Assembly: GCF_012927275.1 (NCBI RefSeq)
Contig: NZ_JABBGG010000002.1
Location: 372,001-436,000, forward strand
DNA from: Massilia polaris
GTDB lineage: Bacteria > Pseudomonadota > Gammaproteobacteria > Burkholderiales > Burkholderiaceae_D
Direction: 5' to 3'
DNA: 64,000 nt
Shown: positions 54,575 through 63,987 of the stretch, one piece after another
Layout: the number at the start of each line of letters is the position of its first letter
Position numbering within the stretch: the first letter of the stretch is position 1
The notes under the pieces: generated by a model
What the model saw: the letters and a program-made list of their open reading frames with translations, nothing else
The model's database searches: none
Told to the model about the DNA's origin: nothing
Program-made: the position numbers and the translations under genes

Positions 54575-56596
54575 ATGAGCTATTGCATCCTCCGCGTCGC
54601 GCTCGACACCCCCCTCGACAGCTGCTTCGACTACCGCTGGCCGTGCGAGCCCGGGGCCGAGCCGGCGGTGGGCCAGCTGGCGCTGGTCAGTTTTGGCCCG
54701 CGCGAAGTAGTCGGGCTCATTGTCGGGGTCGGACACGAAACCGACGTGCCGCCTGGGAAGCTGAAGAGTGCGCTGGCCGTCCGCAGCCAGTTGCCGCCTT
54801 TGTCCTTGCAGTGGCTGGCGCTGGCCGCCTTCGCCGCCGACTACTACCAGCGTCCGCTCGGCGAAGTGGCCCTCCCCGGGCTGCCCAAGAACCTGCGCGT
54901 GCCGACCACGGTCAACCTGGACCGCGCGCTCAAGAAGATGGACAAGCTCGACGCGGTGCACGACGCCACTCCGATCTCGGTGCCGGTGCTGAACGACGCC
55001 CAGCAGCAGGCCGCCGACGCGATCGGCGGCGCAAGCGGCTTCACGCCGATCCTGCTGTATGGCGTCACCGGCAGCGGCAAGACCGAGGTCTACCTGCAGG
55101 CCTGCTCACAGGTGCTCGAGCGCGAAGCCGACGCCCAGATCCTGATCCTGGTCCCCGAAATCAACCTGACGCCCCAGCTGGAAGGGAATATCCGCGCGCG
55201 CTTCCCGGGCGTGATGCTGGCGACCCTGCACAGCAGCCTGTCCGAGGGCGAGCGCATGCTGCACTGGCTGGCCGCGCACCAGGGACGCGCGCGCATCATC
55301 CTCGGCACGCGCCTGTCGATCCTGGCCTCGCTGCCGCAGCTGAAACTGATCGTCATCGACGAGGAGCACGATCCCTCGTACAAGCAGCAGGAAGGCCTGC
55401 GCTACTCGGCGCGCGACCTGGCGGTGTGGCGCGCGCGTCAGCTCGCCATACCGATCGTGCTCGGATCGGCCACGCCGTCGCTGGAAAGCTGGCACCACGC
55501 CGGGTCGGGCCGCTACCGCAAGCTGGAGCTGCGTGAGCGCGCCGTCAAGGATGCCGTGCTGCCGCGCGTGCGCCTGCTCGACATGGAACGCGACAAGCCG
55601 AAAGACGGGCTGACTTCGCACCTGATCGCGGCGCTGCGCCAGCGCATGGAGCGCGGCGAACAATCGCTGCTGTTCCTGAACCGGCGCGGCTACGCCCCGG
55701 TGATCTCGTGCGACGCCTGCGGCTGGATCAGCGAATGCACCCGCTGCACCTCCCACATGGTGCTGCACAAGCCCGAACATCGGCTGCGCTGCCACCACTG
55801 CAGCCTCGAGATGCGCATCCCGCGCCACTGCCCGACCTGCGGCAACGTCGACCTGCAGCCGCTCGGGCGCGGCACCCAGCGTGTCGAGGAAGGGCTGCAG
55901 CAGATGTTCCCCGACGCGCGCATCCTGCGCATCGACGCCGACTCGACCCGCCGCAAGGGCAGCGCCCAGGCGGCGTTCGACACCGTGCACCGCGGCGAAG
56001 TCGACATCCTGATCGGCACCCAGATGGTGGCCAAGGGCCACGACTTCAAAAAGCTCACGCTGGTCGGCATCCTGAATCCGGATACGGCCTTGTTCTCGCA
56101 GGACTACCGCGCCAGCGAACGCCTGTTCGCGCAGCTGATGCAAGTGGCCGGGCGCGCCGGCAGGGCCGCGCGCAACGAAGGCGGCAGCACCAGCGAAGTG
56201 CTGGTGCAGACCCGCTACGCCTCGCATCCGCTGTACGGCGCGCTGGTGAAGCACGACTACGACCGTTTCGCCGACTCGCTGCTCGACGAACGGCGCGGCG
56301 CCGCACTGCCGCCCTACATGTACCAGGCGCTGCTGCGCGCCGAAGCGCGCGAGCTGGCCATCGCCATCGAATTCCTCGAAGCGGCGCGCGACGTCGGCGC
56401 GGTCGAAGGCATCACGATCAACGACCCGATCCCGATGACGATGACGCGCGTGCACAACGTCGACCGCGCGCAACTGCTGGTGGAGTCGCCCTCGCGGCCC
56501 GCGCTGCAGGCCTTTTTGAAGGAGTGGATCGTGTCGCTGCGCGAGATGAAGAGCCGGGTCAAGTGGTCGCTCGAGGTCGACCCGCTCGACATCTGA
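54575..56596 (+). CDS. priA: Primosomal replication restart helicase PriA
   Basis: 673 residues from the ATG at 54575 (a TTG precedes in frame). N-terminal 3'-DNA-binding domain (LRVALDTPLDSCFDYRWP), Walker A GVTGSGKTEVY, DEEH in VIDEEHDPSYKQQ, and the zinc-binding cysteines CDACGWISECTRC and CHHCSLEMRIPRHCPTCGN characteristic of PriA. C-terminal helicase part has VGILNPDTALFSQDYRASER and QVAGRAGR. It reloads the replisome at stalled forks. Located directly beside the DnaA-box cluster. Confidence 0.97.
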   Translation: MSYCILRVALDTPLDSCFDYRWPCEPGAEPAVGQLALVSFGPREVVGLIVGVGHETDVPPGKLKSALAVRSQLPPLSLQWLALAAFAADYYQRPLGEVALPGLPKNLRVPTTVNLDRALKKMDKLDAVHDATPISVPVLNDAQQQAADAIGGASGFTPILLYGVTGSGKTEVYLQACSQVLEREADAQILILVPEINLTPQLEGNIRARFPGVMLATLHSSLSEGERMLHWLAAHQGRARIILGTRLSILASLPQLKLIVIDEEHDPSYKQQEGLRYSARDLAVWRARQLAIPIVLGSATPSLESWHHAGSGRYRKLELRERAVKDAVLPRVRLLDMERDKPKDGLTSHLIAALRQRMERGEQSLLFLNRRGYAPVISCDACGWISECTRCTSHMVLHKPEHRLRCHHCSLEMRIPRHCPTCGNVDLQPLGRGTQRVEEGLQQMFPDARILRIDADSTRRKGSAQAAFDTVHRGEVDILIGTQMVAKGHDFKKLTLVGILNPDTALFSQDYRASERLFAQLMQVAGRAGRAARNEGGSTSEVLVQTRYASHPLYGALVKHDYDRFADSLLDERRGAALPPYMYQALLRAEARELAIAIEFLEAARDVGAVEGITINDPIPMTMTRVHNVDRAQLLVESPSRPALQAFLKEWIVSLREMKSRVKWSLEVDPLDI

Positions 56597-56669
56597 CCGC
56601 GCCGCAAGCGCCATGCGGCGGATTTCAATAGAATCAAGCCTTGATCCACCTACCAGAGCGGGGACAGCG

Positions 56670-58112
56670 ATGAACAAGTTGACAGTGGACGTAGCGGTGA
56701 TCGGGACCGGAACCGCGGGCCTGTCGGCATATCGCGCCGCCCGCGCGCAGGGCAAGCGCACCGTACTGATCGAAAGCGGGCCATACGGCACCACCTGCGC
56801 CCGCGTCGGCTGCATGCCGAGCAAGCTCCTGATCGCCGCCAGCGAAGCGGCCCACATGCTGCAGGCGGCCGCCGGCTTCGGCGTGCATGCCGGCCAGGTG
56901 CGCATCGATGGACAGGAAGTCATGGGCCGGGTGCGGCGCGAACGCGACCGCTTTGTCGGCTTCGTGCTCGAAGGCGTCGACAACATCCCCGCCGAAGACA
57001 AGCTGCTGGGCCACGCGCGTTTCACCGGCCCGCACTCGCTGCAGGTCGATGACCACACCAGCATTGAGGTGTCGCGCGTCGTCATCGCCACTGGCTCACG
57101 ACCCTTCCTGCCGGCAGAACTGCGCGACGTGGGTCCGGGCGTGATCGTCAGCGACCAGGTGTTCGACTGGACCGACCTGCCCGAATCGGTGGCTGTCATC
57201 GGCACCGGCGTGATCGGGCTCGAGCTGGGGCAGGCGCTGCACCGGCTCGGCGTGCGTGTGTCGATCTTCGCGCGCGGCGGCAGCGTCGCCCAGATCAGCG
57301 ATCCTGAAGTGCTGCACGTCGCGGCGAAGGTGCTTGGTGCGGAACTCGACCTGCGCTTCCAGCACAAGATAGTGAGCGCGCGCCAGGACGGCGCCGACGT
57401 GCTGTTGACGACCCGCGACGGCGCCGGCGCCGAGCGCATCGAACGGTTCCAGTACGTGCTGGCGGCCGCAGGCCGCGCGCCGAACGTCGACAACATCGGC
57501 ATCGAGACCACCGGGCTGGAACTGGACGCCAAGGGTATTCCGCTGTTCGATCCGCTGACGATGCAGTGCGGGACCAGCGCCATCTTCATCGCCGGCGACG
57601 CCAACAACGAACGGCCCTTGCTGCCCGAGGCGGCCGACCACGGCAAGATCGCCGGGGACAATGCCGGCCGCTATCCCGGCGTGCATCCGGGGCTGCGCCG
57701 CGCGCCGCTGGCGATCGCCTTCACCGAGCCGCAGGTAGCGACGCTGGGTGCCTCATACCGCGAGCTGTGCGCCGGTGGACGCCACAAATTCGCGGTAGGG
57801 AAGGTATCGTTTGAAAACCAGGGACGCAGCCGCGTCATGCTGCAGAACCACGGCGTGCTGCGCGTGTATGGCGAATACGGAAGCTGCCTGTTCCTCGGCG
57901 CCGAGATGATCGGGCCGCGCGCCGAACACCTGTCGCACACGCTGGCCTGGGCGTGCCAGATGCGCATGACGGTGCCGCAGATGCTGGAGATGCCGTTCTA
58001 TCACCCGGTGATCGAAGAAGGCATGCGTACGGCATTGCGCGACCTGGCCGCCGAACTAGAAAAGGGCGCGCCCGCGCAGAGCAAAGCGCCCGACTGCACG
58101 CCGGGCGTTTAG
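56670..58112 (+). CDS. Dihydrolipoyl dehydrogenase-like flavoprotein disulfide reductase
   Basis: 480 residues from the ATG at 56670. FAD motif VIGTGTAGLSAYRAA, redox disulfide CARVGCMPSK, NAD motif VIGTGVIGLELGQAL, and FIAGDANNERPLLPEAADHG. The C-terminal His-Glu dyad reads FYHPVIEEGMRTALRDL, a form seen in a lipoamide-dehydrogenase-like subgroup rather than the HPHPTLSE of classical Lpd. No 2-oxoacid dehydrogenase genes are near, so the physiological partner is uncertain. Confidence 0.88.
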   Translation: MNKLTVDVAVIGTGTAGLSAYRAARAQGKRTVLIESGPYGTTCARVGCMPSKLLIAASEAAHMLQAAAGFGVHAGQVRIDGQEVMGRVRRERDRFVGFVLEGVDNIPAEDKLLGHARFTGPHSLQVDDHTSIEVSRVVIATGSRPFLPAELRDVGPGVIVSDQVFDWTDLPESVAVIGTGVIGLELGQALHRLGVRVSIFARGGSVAQISDPEVLHVAAKVLGAELDLRFQHKIVSARQDGADVLLTTRDGAGAERIERFQYVLAAAGRAPNVDNIGIETTGLELDAKGIPLFDPLTMQCGTSAIFIAGDANNERPLLPEAADHGKIAGDNAGRYPGVHPGLRRAPLAIAFTEPQVATLGASYRELCAGGRHKFAVGKVSFENQGRSRVMLQNHGVLRVYGEYGSCLFLGAEMIGPRAEHLSHTLAWACQMRMTVPQMLEMPFYHPVIEEGMRTALRDLAAELEKGAPAQSKAPDCTPGV

Positions 58113-58118
58113 CCTGCG

Positions 58119-58604
58119 TCAGTTGATGTAATCGCCGTCCAGGCGTCCCGACGCCGCCATCTCGCGCAGGATTTTGATCGTATCGATGTCGGCCGCCTGG
58201 TAGTGCGAGCGCTTGATATCGTCGTACATCTCGCTGGCCGGGTCGGACGACGCCGCGTGGCCGTCGTCGTAGGTGAAGCGCACGAACAGGCGGCCTTCGG
58301 CAGGCGCCTCGATCGCCATCACCAGGCTGGAAGCGACGATCTCGCCCTGTGCCGGCACCTCGTAGCGCACGGTTTCCATCGGCGTCAGGCGCACATGGTC
58401 AAGCACCACCAGCTGGCCGTAGCGCAGGCGGCGGCGGAAGCCCGCTTCCGTCTTCTGGTCGATGGTCGCCTCGTCGAGCTGGGGCACGAACAGCATCGGC
58501 GCCTCGGCGCGCAGCACCAGGCCGCGCCACAACTGCGCGCGCGTGATCGTATCCATCAGCGGGTTGAGCAGGTCGTTAATTTCAATCAGGTGTTCAAATA
58601 TCAT
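58119..58604 (-). CDS. SRPBCC-fold DUF1857 family protein
   Basis: 161 residues from the ATG at 58604 (MIFEHLIEINDLLNPLMDTITRAQ), the typical N-terminus of the DUF1857/AtaL-like group of the START/Bet v1 superfamily. Core motifs include RAQLWRGLVLRAEAP and LVVLDHVRLTPMETVRYEVP; the C-terminal helix is DIKRSHYQAADIDTIKILREM. Such folds bind hydrophobic ligands; function is unknown. Convergent with the preceding flavoprotein gene, 6 bp apart. Upstream in-frame ATGs exist but lie outside the family. Confidence 0.82.
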   Translation of the reverse strand: MIFEHLIEINDLLNPLMDTITRAQLWRGLVLRAEAPMLFVPQLDEATIDQKTEAGFRRRLRYGQLVVLDHVRLTPMETVRYEVPAQGEIVASSLVMAIEAPAEGRLFVRFTYDDGHAASSDPASEMYDDIKRSHYQAADIDTIKILREMAASGRLDGDYIN

Positions 58605-58750
58605 AAGGCACGCCATGTAAGTTAAGGCGTGATGGTAACGCAATGGGCGGATTGGCACGCAGAACGTCATTCGTGCGCGCCAAAAACCACCCTTGCGCAT
58701 AGACTATTGCGCATCAGATATACCTTTCTAAAGAATCGACGGAGAGCGAA

Positions 58751-59272
58751 ATGAAGTACAGGCGCGCCAAGTACATGGCCCAGCTCCAGGCAAGCCAGCG
58801 GCAGAGTATCGACCTGGTCACCCAATCGATTGCCAAGCGCAGCTCGATCACGCGCAGCCAGATGGAAGAGCCGGACGAATCCACGGTCGGCGAGCGCGCG
58901 GCGGACGCGGTGGCGACGTTTGGCGGTTCCTGGACCTTCATCATCGTGTTCGGGCTGGTGCTGGCGGCCTGGGTCGGCACTAACTCCTTCCTGCTGGCCA
59001 AGAACGGCCACAAAGCCTTCGACCCCTACCCGTACATCCTGCTCAACCTGTTCCTGTCGATGCTCGCCTCGGTGCAAGCGCCGCTGATCTTGATGTCGCA
59101 GAACCGGCAATCGACGATCGACCGCGAGAACGTGCAGAACGACTACGAAGTGAACCTCAAGGCCGAGCTCGAGATCATGGCGCTGCACGAAAAAGTCGAC
59201 GCCCTCGCCGAGCAGCACAAGGAACAGCTACGGCTGCTCCAGCAGCTCACGGCAACGACCGCCTCCGCCTAA
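58751..59272 (+). CDS. DUF1003 family membrane protein
   Basis: 173 residues with two central membrane helices (GGSWTFIIVFGLVLAAWVGTNSFLL and YPYILLNLFLSMLASVQAPLILMSQNRQ), the DUF1003 signature, and a C-terminal coiled coil (NDYEVNLKAELEIMALHEKVDALAEQHKEQLRLL given in part). GGAGAG precedes the ATG. The last ten codons and stop are inside a 59-bp tandem duplication. Function is unknown. Confidence 0.88.
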   Translation: MKYRRAKYMAQLQASQRQSIDLVTQSIAKRSSITRSQMEEPDESTVGERAADAVATFGGSWTFIIVFGLVLAAWVGTNSFLLAKNGHKAFDPYPYILLNLFLSMLASVQAPLILMSQNRQSTIDRENVQNDYEVNLKAELEIMALHEKVDALAEQHKEQLRLLQQLTATTASA

Positions 59273-59356
59273 AAATCGGGGTCCGTCCCCGGGGACACCA
59301 GCAGCTCACGGCAACGACCGCCTCCGCCTAAAAATCGGGGTCCGTCCCCGGGGACA
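59239..59356. repeat. Exact 59-bp tandem duplication at the 3' end of the DUF1003 gene
   Basis: Bases 59239-59297 are repeated exactly at 59298-59356. The unit holds the last coding triplets and stop of the DUF1003 gene plus a GGGGTCCGTCCCCGGGGACA palindromic element. The second copy carries a dead copy of the gene end and is followed by GACCCC, completing a larger palindrome. Confidence 0.9.
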
Positions 59357-59362
59357 GACCCC
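59337..59362. repeat. REP-like palindrome of the GGGGTC...GACCCC type
   Basis: GGGGTCCGTCCCC is followed immediately by GGGGACAGACCCC; the two arms are complementary at 12 of 13 positions. It sits between the DUF1003 gene and rep. A truncated relative (GACCCGGTCTGTCCCCG) occurs between aceK and ivd near 3889-3905. Such elements are typical dispersed intergenic repeats. Confidence 0.7.
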
Positions 59363-59421
59363 GGTGACGGCGGCGCTTGCGCTACAATGGGCGGCTGTTT
59401 CTTCCAAAGAAGTCCCTCCCG

Positions 59422-61482
59422 ATGTCCTCTGCTCCCAAGTTTGGCCTGAACGTTCCCCAGAGCGAAGCCGTGATGTATCTCGACGGCCCTTGCCTGGTGC
59501 TGGCGGGCGCCGGTTCGGGCAAGACGCGCGTGATCACGCAGAAAATCGCCCACCTGATCGAGGACCGCGGCTACGATCCGCGCACGATCGCGGCGTTGAC
59601 CTTCACCAACAAGGCGGCGCTGGAGATGCAGGAGCGTATCGCCAAGCTGCTCAAGCAGCCGCGCCAGGCCAAGCAGCTGACCGTGTCGACCTTCCACTCG
59701 CTGGGCGTGAAGATCCTGCGCCAGGAGGCGAACGGGGTCGGGCTGAAGGACCGCTTTTCGATCATGGACAGCGACGATTGCTTCGCGCTGGTGTCCGACC
59801 TGGCGATCACGACCGACAAGCAACTGGTGCGCCGGATCCAGAATTCAATTTCTCTGTGGAAGAATGGCCTGGTCGACCCGGAGCTGGCCATCAAGGGCGC
59901 CAAGGACGAGGACGAGGCCCAGGCCGCGCGCATCTATCGCAGCTACGTCGCCACGCTGGCCGCTTACCAGGCGGTGGATTTCGACGACCTGATCCGCCTG
60001 CCGGTCGAGCTGTTCCGCAACAACGACCCGATCCGCGACAAGTGGCAGCGCCGCCTGCGCTACCTGCTGATGGATGAGTACCAGGACACCAATACCTGCC
60101 AGTACGAGCTGGTCAAGCTGCTGGTCACCGGCATCGGCAAGAAGCCGATGTTCACCGCAGTGGGCGACGACGACCAGGCCATCTACGCGTGGCGCGGCGC
60201 CTCGGTCGAGAACCTGAAGACGCTGGGCGATGATTTCCCCGACCTCAAGGTGATCAAGCTCGAACAGAATTACCGTTCCACCACCCGCATCCTGCAGGCC
60301 GCCAACGCGGTCATTGCGAACAACCCGAAACTGTTCGAGAAGTCGCTGTGGTCCGAGCATGGACTGGGCGAGCCGATCAAGGTGCTCGGCATGCAGACCG
60401 ACGAGCAGGAAGCCGAACAGGTGGCGATCATGATTTCGGCCGACCATTTCCAGCGCAAGAACAAGTGGTCCGACTACGCGATTTTGTACCGCGGCAACCA
60501 CCAGGCCCGCATCATCGAGCAGTGCCTGCGCAAGGAGCGCATCCCGTACACGATCTCGGGCGGCCAGAGCTTCTTCGACAAGGCCGAAATCAAGGACGTC
60601 ATCAGCTACCTGCGCCTGATCGCCAACGAGGGTGACGACCCGGCCTTCATCCGCGCCGTCACCACGCCCAAGCGCGGCGTCGGCATGGCGACCCTCGAGG
60701 TGCTGGGCGAATTTTCCAAGCAGTGGAACTGTTCGCTGTTCGAAGCGGTCTTCAAGGGCGGCCTCGAAGCCAAGCTGCCCGACCGCCAGTTGCTGCCGCT
60801 GCGTTCCTTCTGCAACTTCATCAACCAGCTCGAAGCGCGCGCCAGCCGTCCGGGACCGTCCGGCAGCGGCGAGAACGCTGCCTCGGTGCTGGACGACATG
60901 ATGAAGGAAATTAACTACGAAGGTTATCTGTACGACACCTTCGAGGAACGCGCCGCGCAAAGCAAGATGCAGAATGTGTTGGAATTTACCAACTGGCTGA
61001 AAGAACGTGGCTGCGGCGGAAGAGACAAGTCCGGCGAGGAAAAAAACCTGCTGGAGCTGACCCAGATGGTGGCGCTGATGTCGATGCTGGAAGGCCAGGA
61101 TGAGGAGCAGGACGCGGTCCGCATGTCCACCCTGCATGCGTCGAAAGGCCTGGAGTACCCGCACGTGTTCCTGGTCGGCGTGGAGGAAGGCATCCTGCCG
61201 CACAAGGGCGATCCGGATGCGCCGGTGGAGACCATCGCCGCCCGCGTCGAGGAGGAGCGCCGCCTGATGTACGTAGGCATCACGCGTGCGCAGCGTACCT
61301 TGCAAATCACCTGGTGCAAAAAGCGCAAGCGCGCGGGCGAGCAGGTCCATTGCGACGTGTCGCGCTTCATCAAGGAGATGGCGCTCGACGTCGGCGACGC
61401 CGTCCCGACCGAGGCCGAGACGCTGTCGCCGAAAGACCGGCTAGCCAGCCTGAAAGCTTTGCTCGCGACACCAAAAGTGTAA
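59422..61482 (+). CDS. rep: UvrD/Rep-type ATP-dependent DNA helicase Rep
   Basis: 686 residues from the ATG at 59422. SF1A helicase motifs: Walker A LAGAGSGKTRVI, TFTNKAALEM, DEYQDTN, VGDDDQAIYAWRGA, QNYRSTTRIL, VRMSTLHASKGLEYPHVFLVG and YVGITRAQ. The N-terminus and length match Rep better than UvrD. Rep removes proteins ahead of replication forks. A TACAAT hexamer at 59383-59388 may be its -10 element; the REP-like palindrome lies just upstream. Confidence 0.93.
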   Translation: MSSAPKFGLNVPQSEAVMYLDGPCLVLAGAGSGKTRVITQKIAHLIEDRGYDPRTIAALTFTNKAALEMQERIAKLLKQPRQAKQLTVSTFHSLGVKILRQEANGVGLKDRFSIMDSDDCFALVSDLAITTDKQLVRRIQNSISLWKNGLVDPELAIKGAKDEDEAQAARIYRSYVATLAAYQAVDFDDLIRLPVELFRNNDPIRDKWQRRLRYLLMDEYQDTNTCQYELVKLLVTGIGKKPMFTAVGDDDQAIYAWRGASVENLKTLGDDFPDLKVIKLEQNYRSTTRILQAANAVIANNPKLFEKSLWSEHGLGEPIKVLGMQTDEQEAEQVAIMISADHFQRKNKWSDYAILYRGNHQARIIEQCLRKERIPYTISGGQSFFDKAEIKDVISYLRLIANEGDDPAFIRAVTTPKRGVGMATLEVLGEFSKQWNCSLFEAVFKGGLEAKLPDRQLLPLRSFCNFINQLEARASRPGPSGSGENAASVLDDMMKEINYEGYLYDTFEERAAQSKMQNVLEFTNWLKERGCGGRDKSGEEKNLLELTQMVALMSMLEGQDEEQDAVRMSTLHASKGLEYPHVFLVGVEEGILPHKGDPDAPVETIAARVEEERRLMYVGITRAQRTLQITWCKKRKRAGEQVHCDVSRFIKEMALDVGDAVPTEAETLSPKDRLASLKALLATPKV

Positions 61483-61587
61483 AAAAAGCAACTAAAACAA
61501 GCGCGCACGGTTGAATTCGCCGTTTGACACAAACGGTCCGGCAGGAAATACTTTGCCCATCATTTATCGACCAACTGCCGCGCCAGC

Positions 61588-63720
61588 ATGCCTAAACTCT
61601 CCGACATCGAAAACACCCCCCTGTCCCCGCTTGTCCACATTAACGCCTTGCTGGACGAGGGGCCGGACTGGAACTTCCTGACGCCTGGAAGCAACACGAT
61701 CCTGTACACCTTCTCGGTCGCCTCGGGCAACGAGGTGCGCAGCGGCACGCCCGTGACCGGGCAGCAGGCGTTCTCGATTTCGCAGCAGATGAACGCGCGC
61801 GGCGCGATGGATTACATTTCCAGCCTGACCGGCATCGTGTTCCAGGAAACCAGCGACGGCGCCAGCGCGCACGTCCACCTGGCCAACATCGACATCGCCA
61901 GCGCGACCACCGTCGGCCTGTGCAGCTGGAGCGTCTCTTACCGTTCGAATTCGGTGACGGGCGACCTGGTCAGCTACGCGGCGGAGGCCTACGTCTACCT
62001 CGACAACCGCGAGTTCGCCGCCATCAATGCCAGCCTGAATCCGGGCAGCACCGGTTACGAGACGCTGCTGCACGAGCTGGGCCACATGCTTGGCCTGAAG
62101 CACCCGCATGAGGACCAGATCCAGCTTTCGCCCGCACAAAACAACACAGCCAACACCCTGATGTCCTACGAACATCTTGGCGGCCCTTACGCCAGCTTCA
62201 ACAGCCTGGATGTCGCCGCGCTTGACTGGCTCTATGGCCGCGACGGCCTTGGTGGCGGCCTCGGCATTAACTCTGCCACCGGGGCAAGATATCTTTCAGG
62301 TACTATGTTTAGCGAAGCCATTACCGGAACACAATTTAACGATACGCTGCGAGGCGATAGAGGAAACGATATGTTGAACGGAGGAGAAGGTACCGATACC
62401 GCGGTCTTCAGCGGTCTTCGCGCGTCGTATGCATTCAACGTGGCGGGCGACACGCTGGTGGTCAGCGGCGCCGACGGCAGCGACACGCTGGCGTCGATCG
62501 AACTGTTCCAGTTTGCCGACGGTACCTTCATGCGCAGCCAGATCGTCGATACGACGGCACCGGTTGCGCCGCTCGCCAGCGTGTCGAAAAACGTCAACGG
62601 CTACATTGCCGGCAATACGCCAGTCGTTTTCGGCACGGCCGAGGCCAATTCGACCATCACCATCCTCAACGGCACTAACGCCGTCGCCACGGGAAAAGCC
62701 GATATCAATGGCTTGTTCGCCATCCCCGTCTCGAGCATCGGCAATGGCAGCTACACGTTCACAGCGACAGCGACGGATGCGGCCGGTAACCGGTCGGCTG
62801 CCACCAGCCTGACTTTCAAGGTCGACGCAACGCCGCCCACCGCGCCGACCGTCGCATTCCAGCCTGCCAGTACAAATGGAAACCAGCCGGTTTTCAGCGG
62901 AACGGGGGAGATTGGTACGACGATCAAGCTGGTCAATACCGGCGGCGAAATCATCGGCCAGACCCAGGTCGACAGCGGGGGCAAATGGGCCATTTCACCC
63001 AATCCGCTCGGGAACGGCAACTACAGCGTCAGCGTGCGGTCGTTCGATGCTGCGGACAACGTCACGTCCGCCGCCACGTCGGTGGGCTTCACGATTAACA
63101 GTACGCTGAACCGTACCGGCAGCGCCGGAAACGACATGCTTTCCGGTACATCAGGCAACGATGCACTCACCGGCATGGCAGGCATCGATACCGCCGTGTA
63201 CGCCGGCGCGCGCGGCACGTATACGGTGGCGCCGTCAAGCAATGGCTTTACCATCTCGTCCGCCACCGATGGCCGCGATTCCCTGCTCGGCGTCGAACGT
63301 ATCCAGTTTTCCGATGGCGCGCTGGCGCTGGATATCGAGGGCAATGGAGGCATGGCCTACCGCCTTTACACAGCGATCTTTGCGCGCGATCCGGACCTCG
63401 CTGGTGTCGGGTACTGGATCAACGCGCTGGACGAGGGCATCTCGCTCGATGACGTGGCAACCGGGTTCCTTACCAGCCCGGAATTCCTCGACCGTTTCGG
63501 CGCCAACCTTTCCACCCAGGCGTATGTGGAAAAACTGTACGAGAACGTGCTGCATCGCCCACTCGACCAGGCCGGCTTCGACTTCTGGGTCGCCGCGATC
63601 GACCAGCAAGGCGCGCCGCGCTCCGAGATCCTGGCGGCATTCAGCGAGAGCAACGAAAACCACGCACAGGTGATTGGCACCATTCAAAACGGCATCATCT
63701 ACATTCCGTGGGAAGGCTGA
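61588..63720 (+). CDS. Serralysin-like RTX metalloprotease with Ig-like repeats and DUF4214
   Basis: A 710-residue secreted protein without a Sec signal, fitting type I secretion. The M10-type zinc site is HELGHMLGLKH (H162, E163, H166, H172), with the Met-turn LMSYEHLG at M192. Two RTX-like patches follow (FNDTLRGDRGNDMLNGGEG near 250-268 and GNDMLSGTSGNDALTGMAG near 515), separated by two Ig-like modules (DTTAPVAPLASV..., DATPPTAPTVAF...). The C-terminus is a DUF4214 domain (AIFARDPDLAGVGYWINAL, LHRPLDQAGFDFWV). No secretion genes are in the window. A low-GC patch lies at the first RTX region. Confidence 0.9.
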   Translation: MPKLSDIENTPLSPLVHINALLDEGPDWNFLTPGSNTILYTFSVASGNEVRSGTPVTGQQAFSISQQMNARGAMDYISSLTGIVFQETSDGASAHVHLANIDIASATTVGLCSWSVSYRSNSVTGDLVSYAAEAYVYLDNREFAAINASLNPGSTGYETLLHELGHMLGLKHPHEDQIQLSPAQNNTANTLMSYEHLGGPYASFNSLDVAALDWLYGRDGLGGGLGINSATGARYLSGTMFSEAITGTQFNDTLRGDRGNDMLNGGEGTDTAVFSGLRASYAFNVAGDTLVVSGADGSDTLASIELFQFADGTFMRSQIVDTTAPVAPLASVSKNVNGYIAGNTPVVFGTAEANSTITILNGTNAVATGKADINGLFAIPVSSIGNGSYTFTATATDAAGNRSAATSLTFKVDATPPTAPTVAFQPASTNGNQPVFSGTGEIGTTIKLVNTGGEIIGQTQVDSGGKWAISPNPLGNGNYSVSVRSFDAADNVTSAATSVGFTINSTLNRTGSAGNDMLSGTSGNDALTGMAGIDTAVYAGARGTYTVAPSSNGFTISSATDGRDSLLGVERIQFSDGALALDIEGNGGMAYRLYTAIFARDPDLAGVGYWINALDEGISLDDVATGFLTSPEFLDRFGANLSTQAYVEKLYENVLHRPLDQAGFDFWVAAIDQQGAPRSEILAAFSESNENHAQVIGTIQNGIIYIPWEG

Positions 63721-63783
63721 TGGCCTGCAGCGGTCTTCGCGGGCGCACTGTCATAATGGCGGCTTTGCCGCAAGGATTATGCC

Positions 63784-63987
63784 GTGAGTAACGAAGACCG
63801 TTTTGTCGATATCGAGATCAAGCTGGCGCACCAGGAGGACCTGGTGGAAACGCTGAACCAGATGGTGTACCAGCAAAGCCGCCGCATCGACCAGCTCGAA
63901 GCGATGGTCGCCGGCCTGGCCGAGCACATCCGCACCAGCGCCCAGTCGGGCGGCATGCCGCTCAACGAGCCGCCGCCTCACTACTAA
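63784..63987 (+). CDS. slyX: SlyX family protein
   Basis: A 67-residue coiled-coil protein from a GTG start: VDIEIKLAHQEDLVETLNQMVYQQSRRIDQLE followed by a Pro-rich end (LNEPPPHY) typical of SlyX. Function is poorly understood. It follows the RTX protease by 63 bp with a separate AAGGAT ribosome binding site. Complete before the window ends. Confidence 0.9.
   Translation: MSNEDRFVDIEIKLAHQEDLVETLNQMVYQQSRRIDQLEAMVAGLAEHIRTSAQSGGMPLNEPPPHY

Noticed and set aside
55106-57661. 851-codon frame antisense to priA and the flavoprotein gene
   Set aside because: Spans two confidently assigned genes on the other strand and their intergenic gap; low-complexity translation.
58087-58110. Terminator formed by the end of the flavoprotein gene
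   Set aside because: CGCCCG/CGGGCG arms are only 6 bp with a 9-nt loop and three T; too weak and inside coding sequence.
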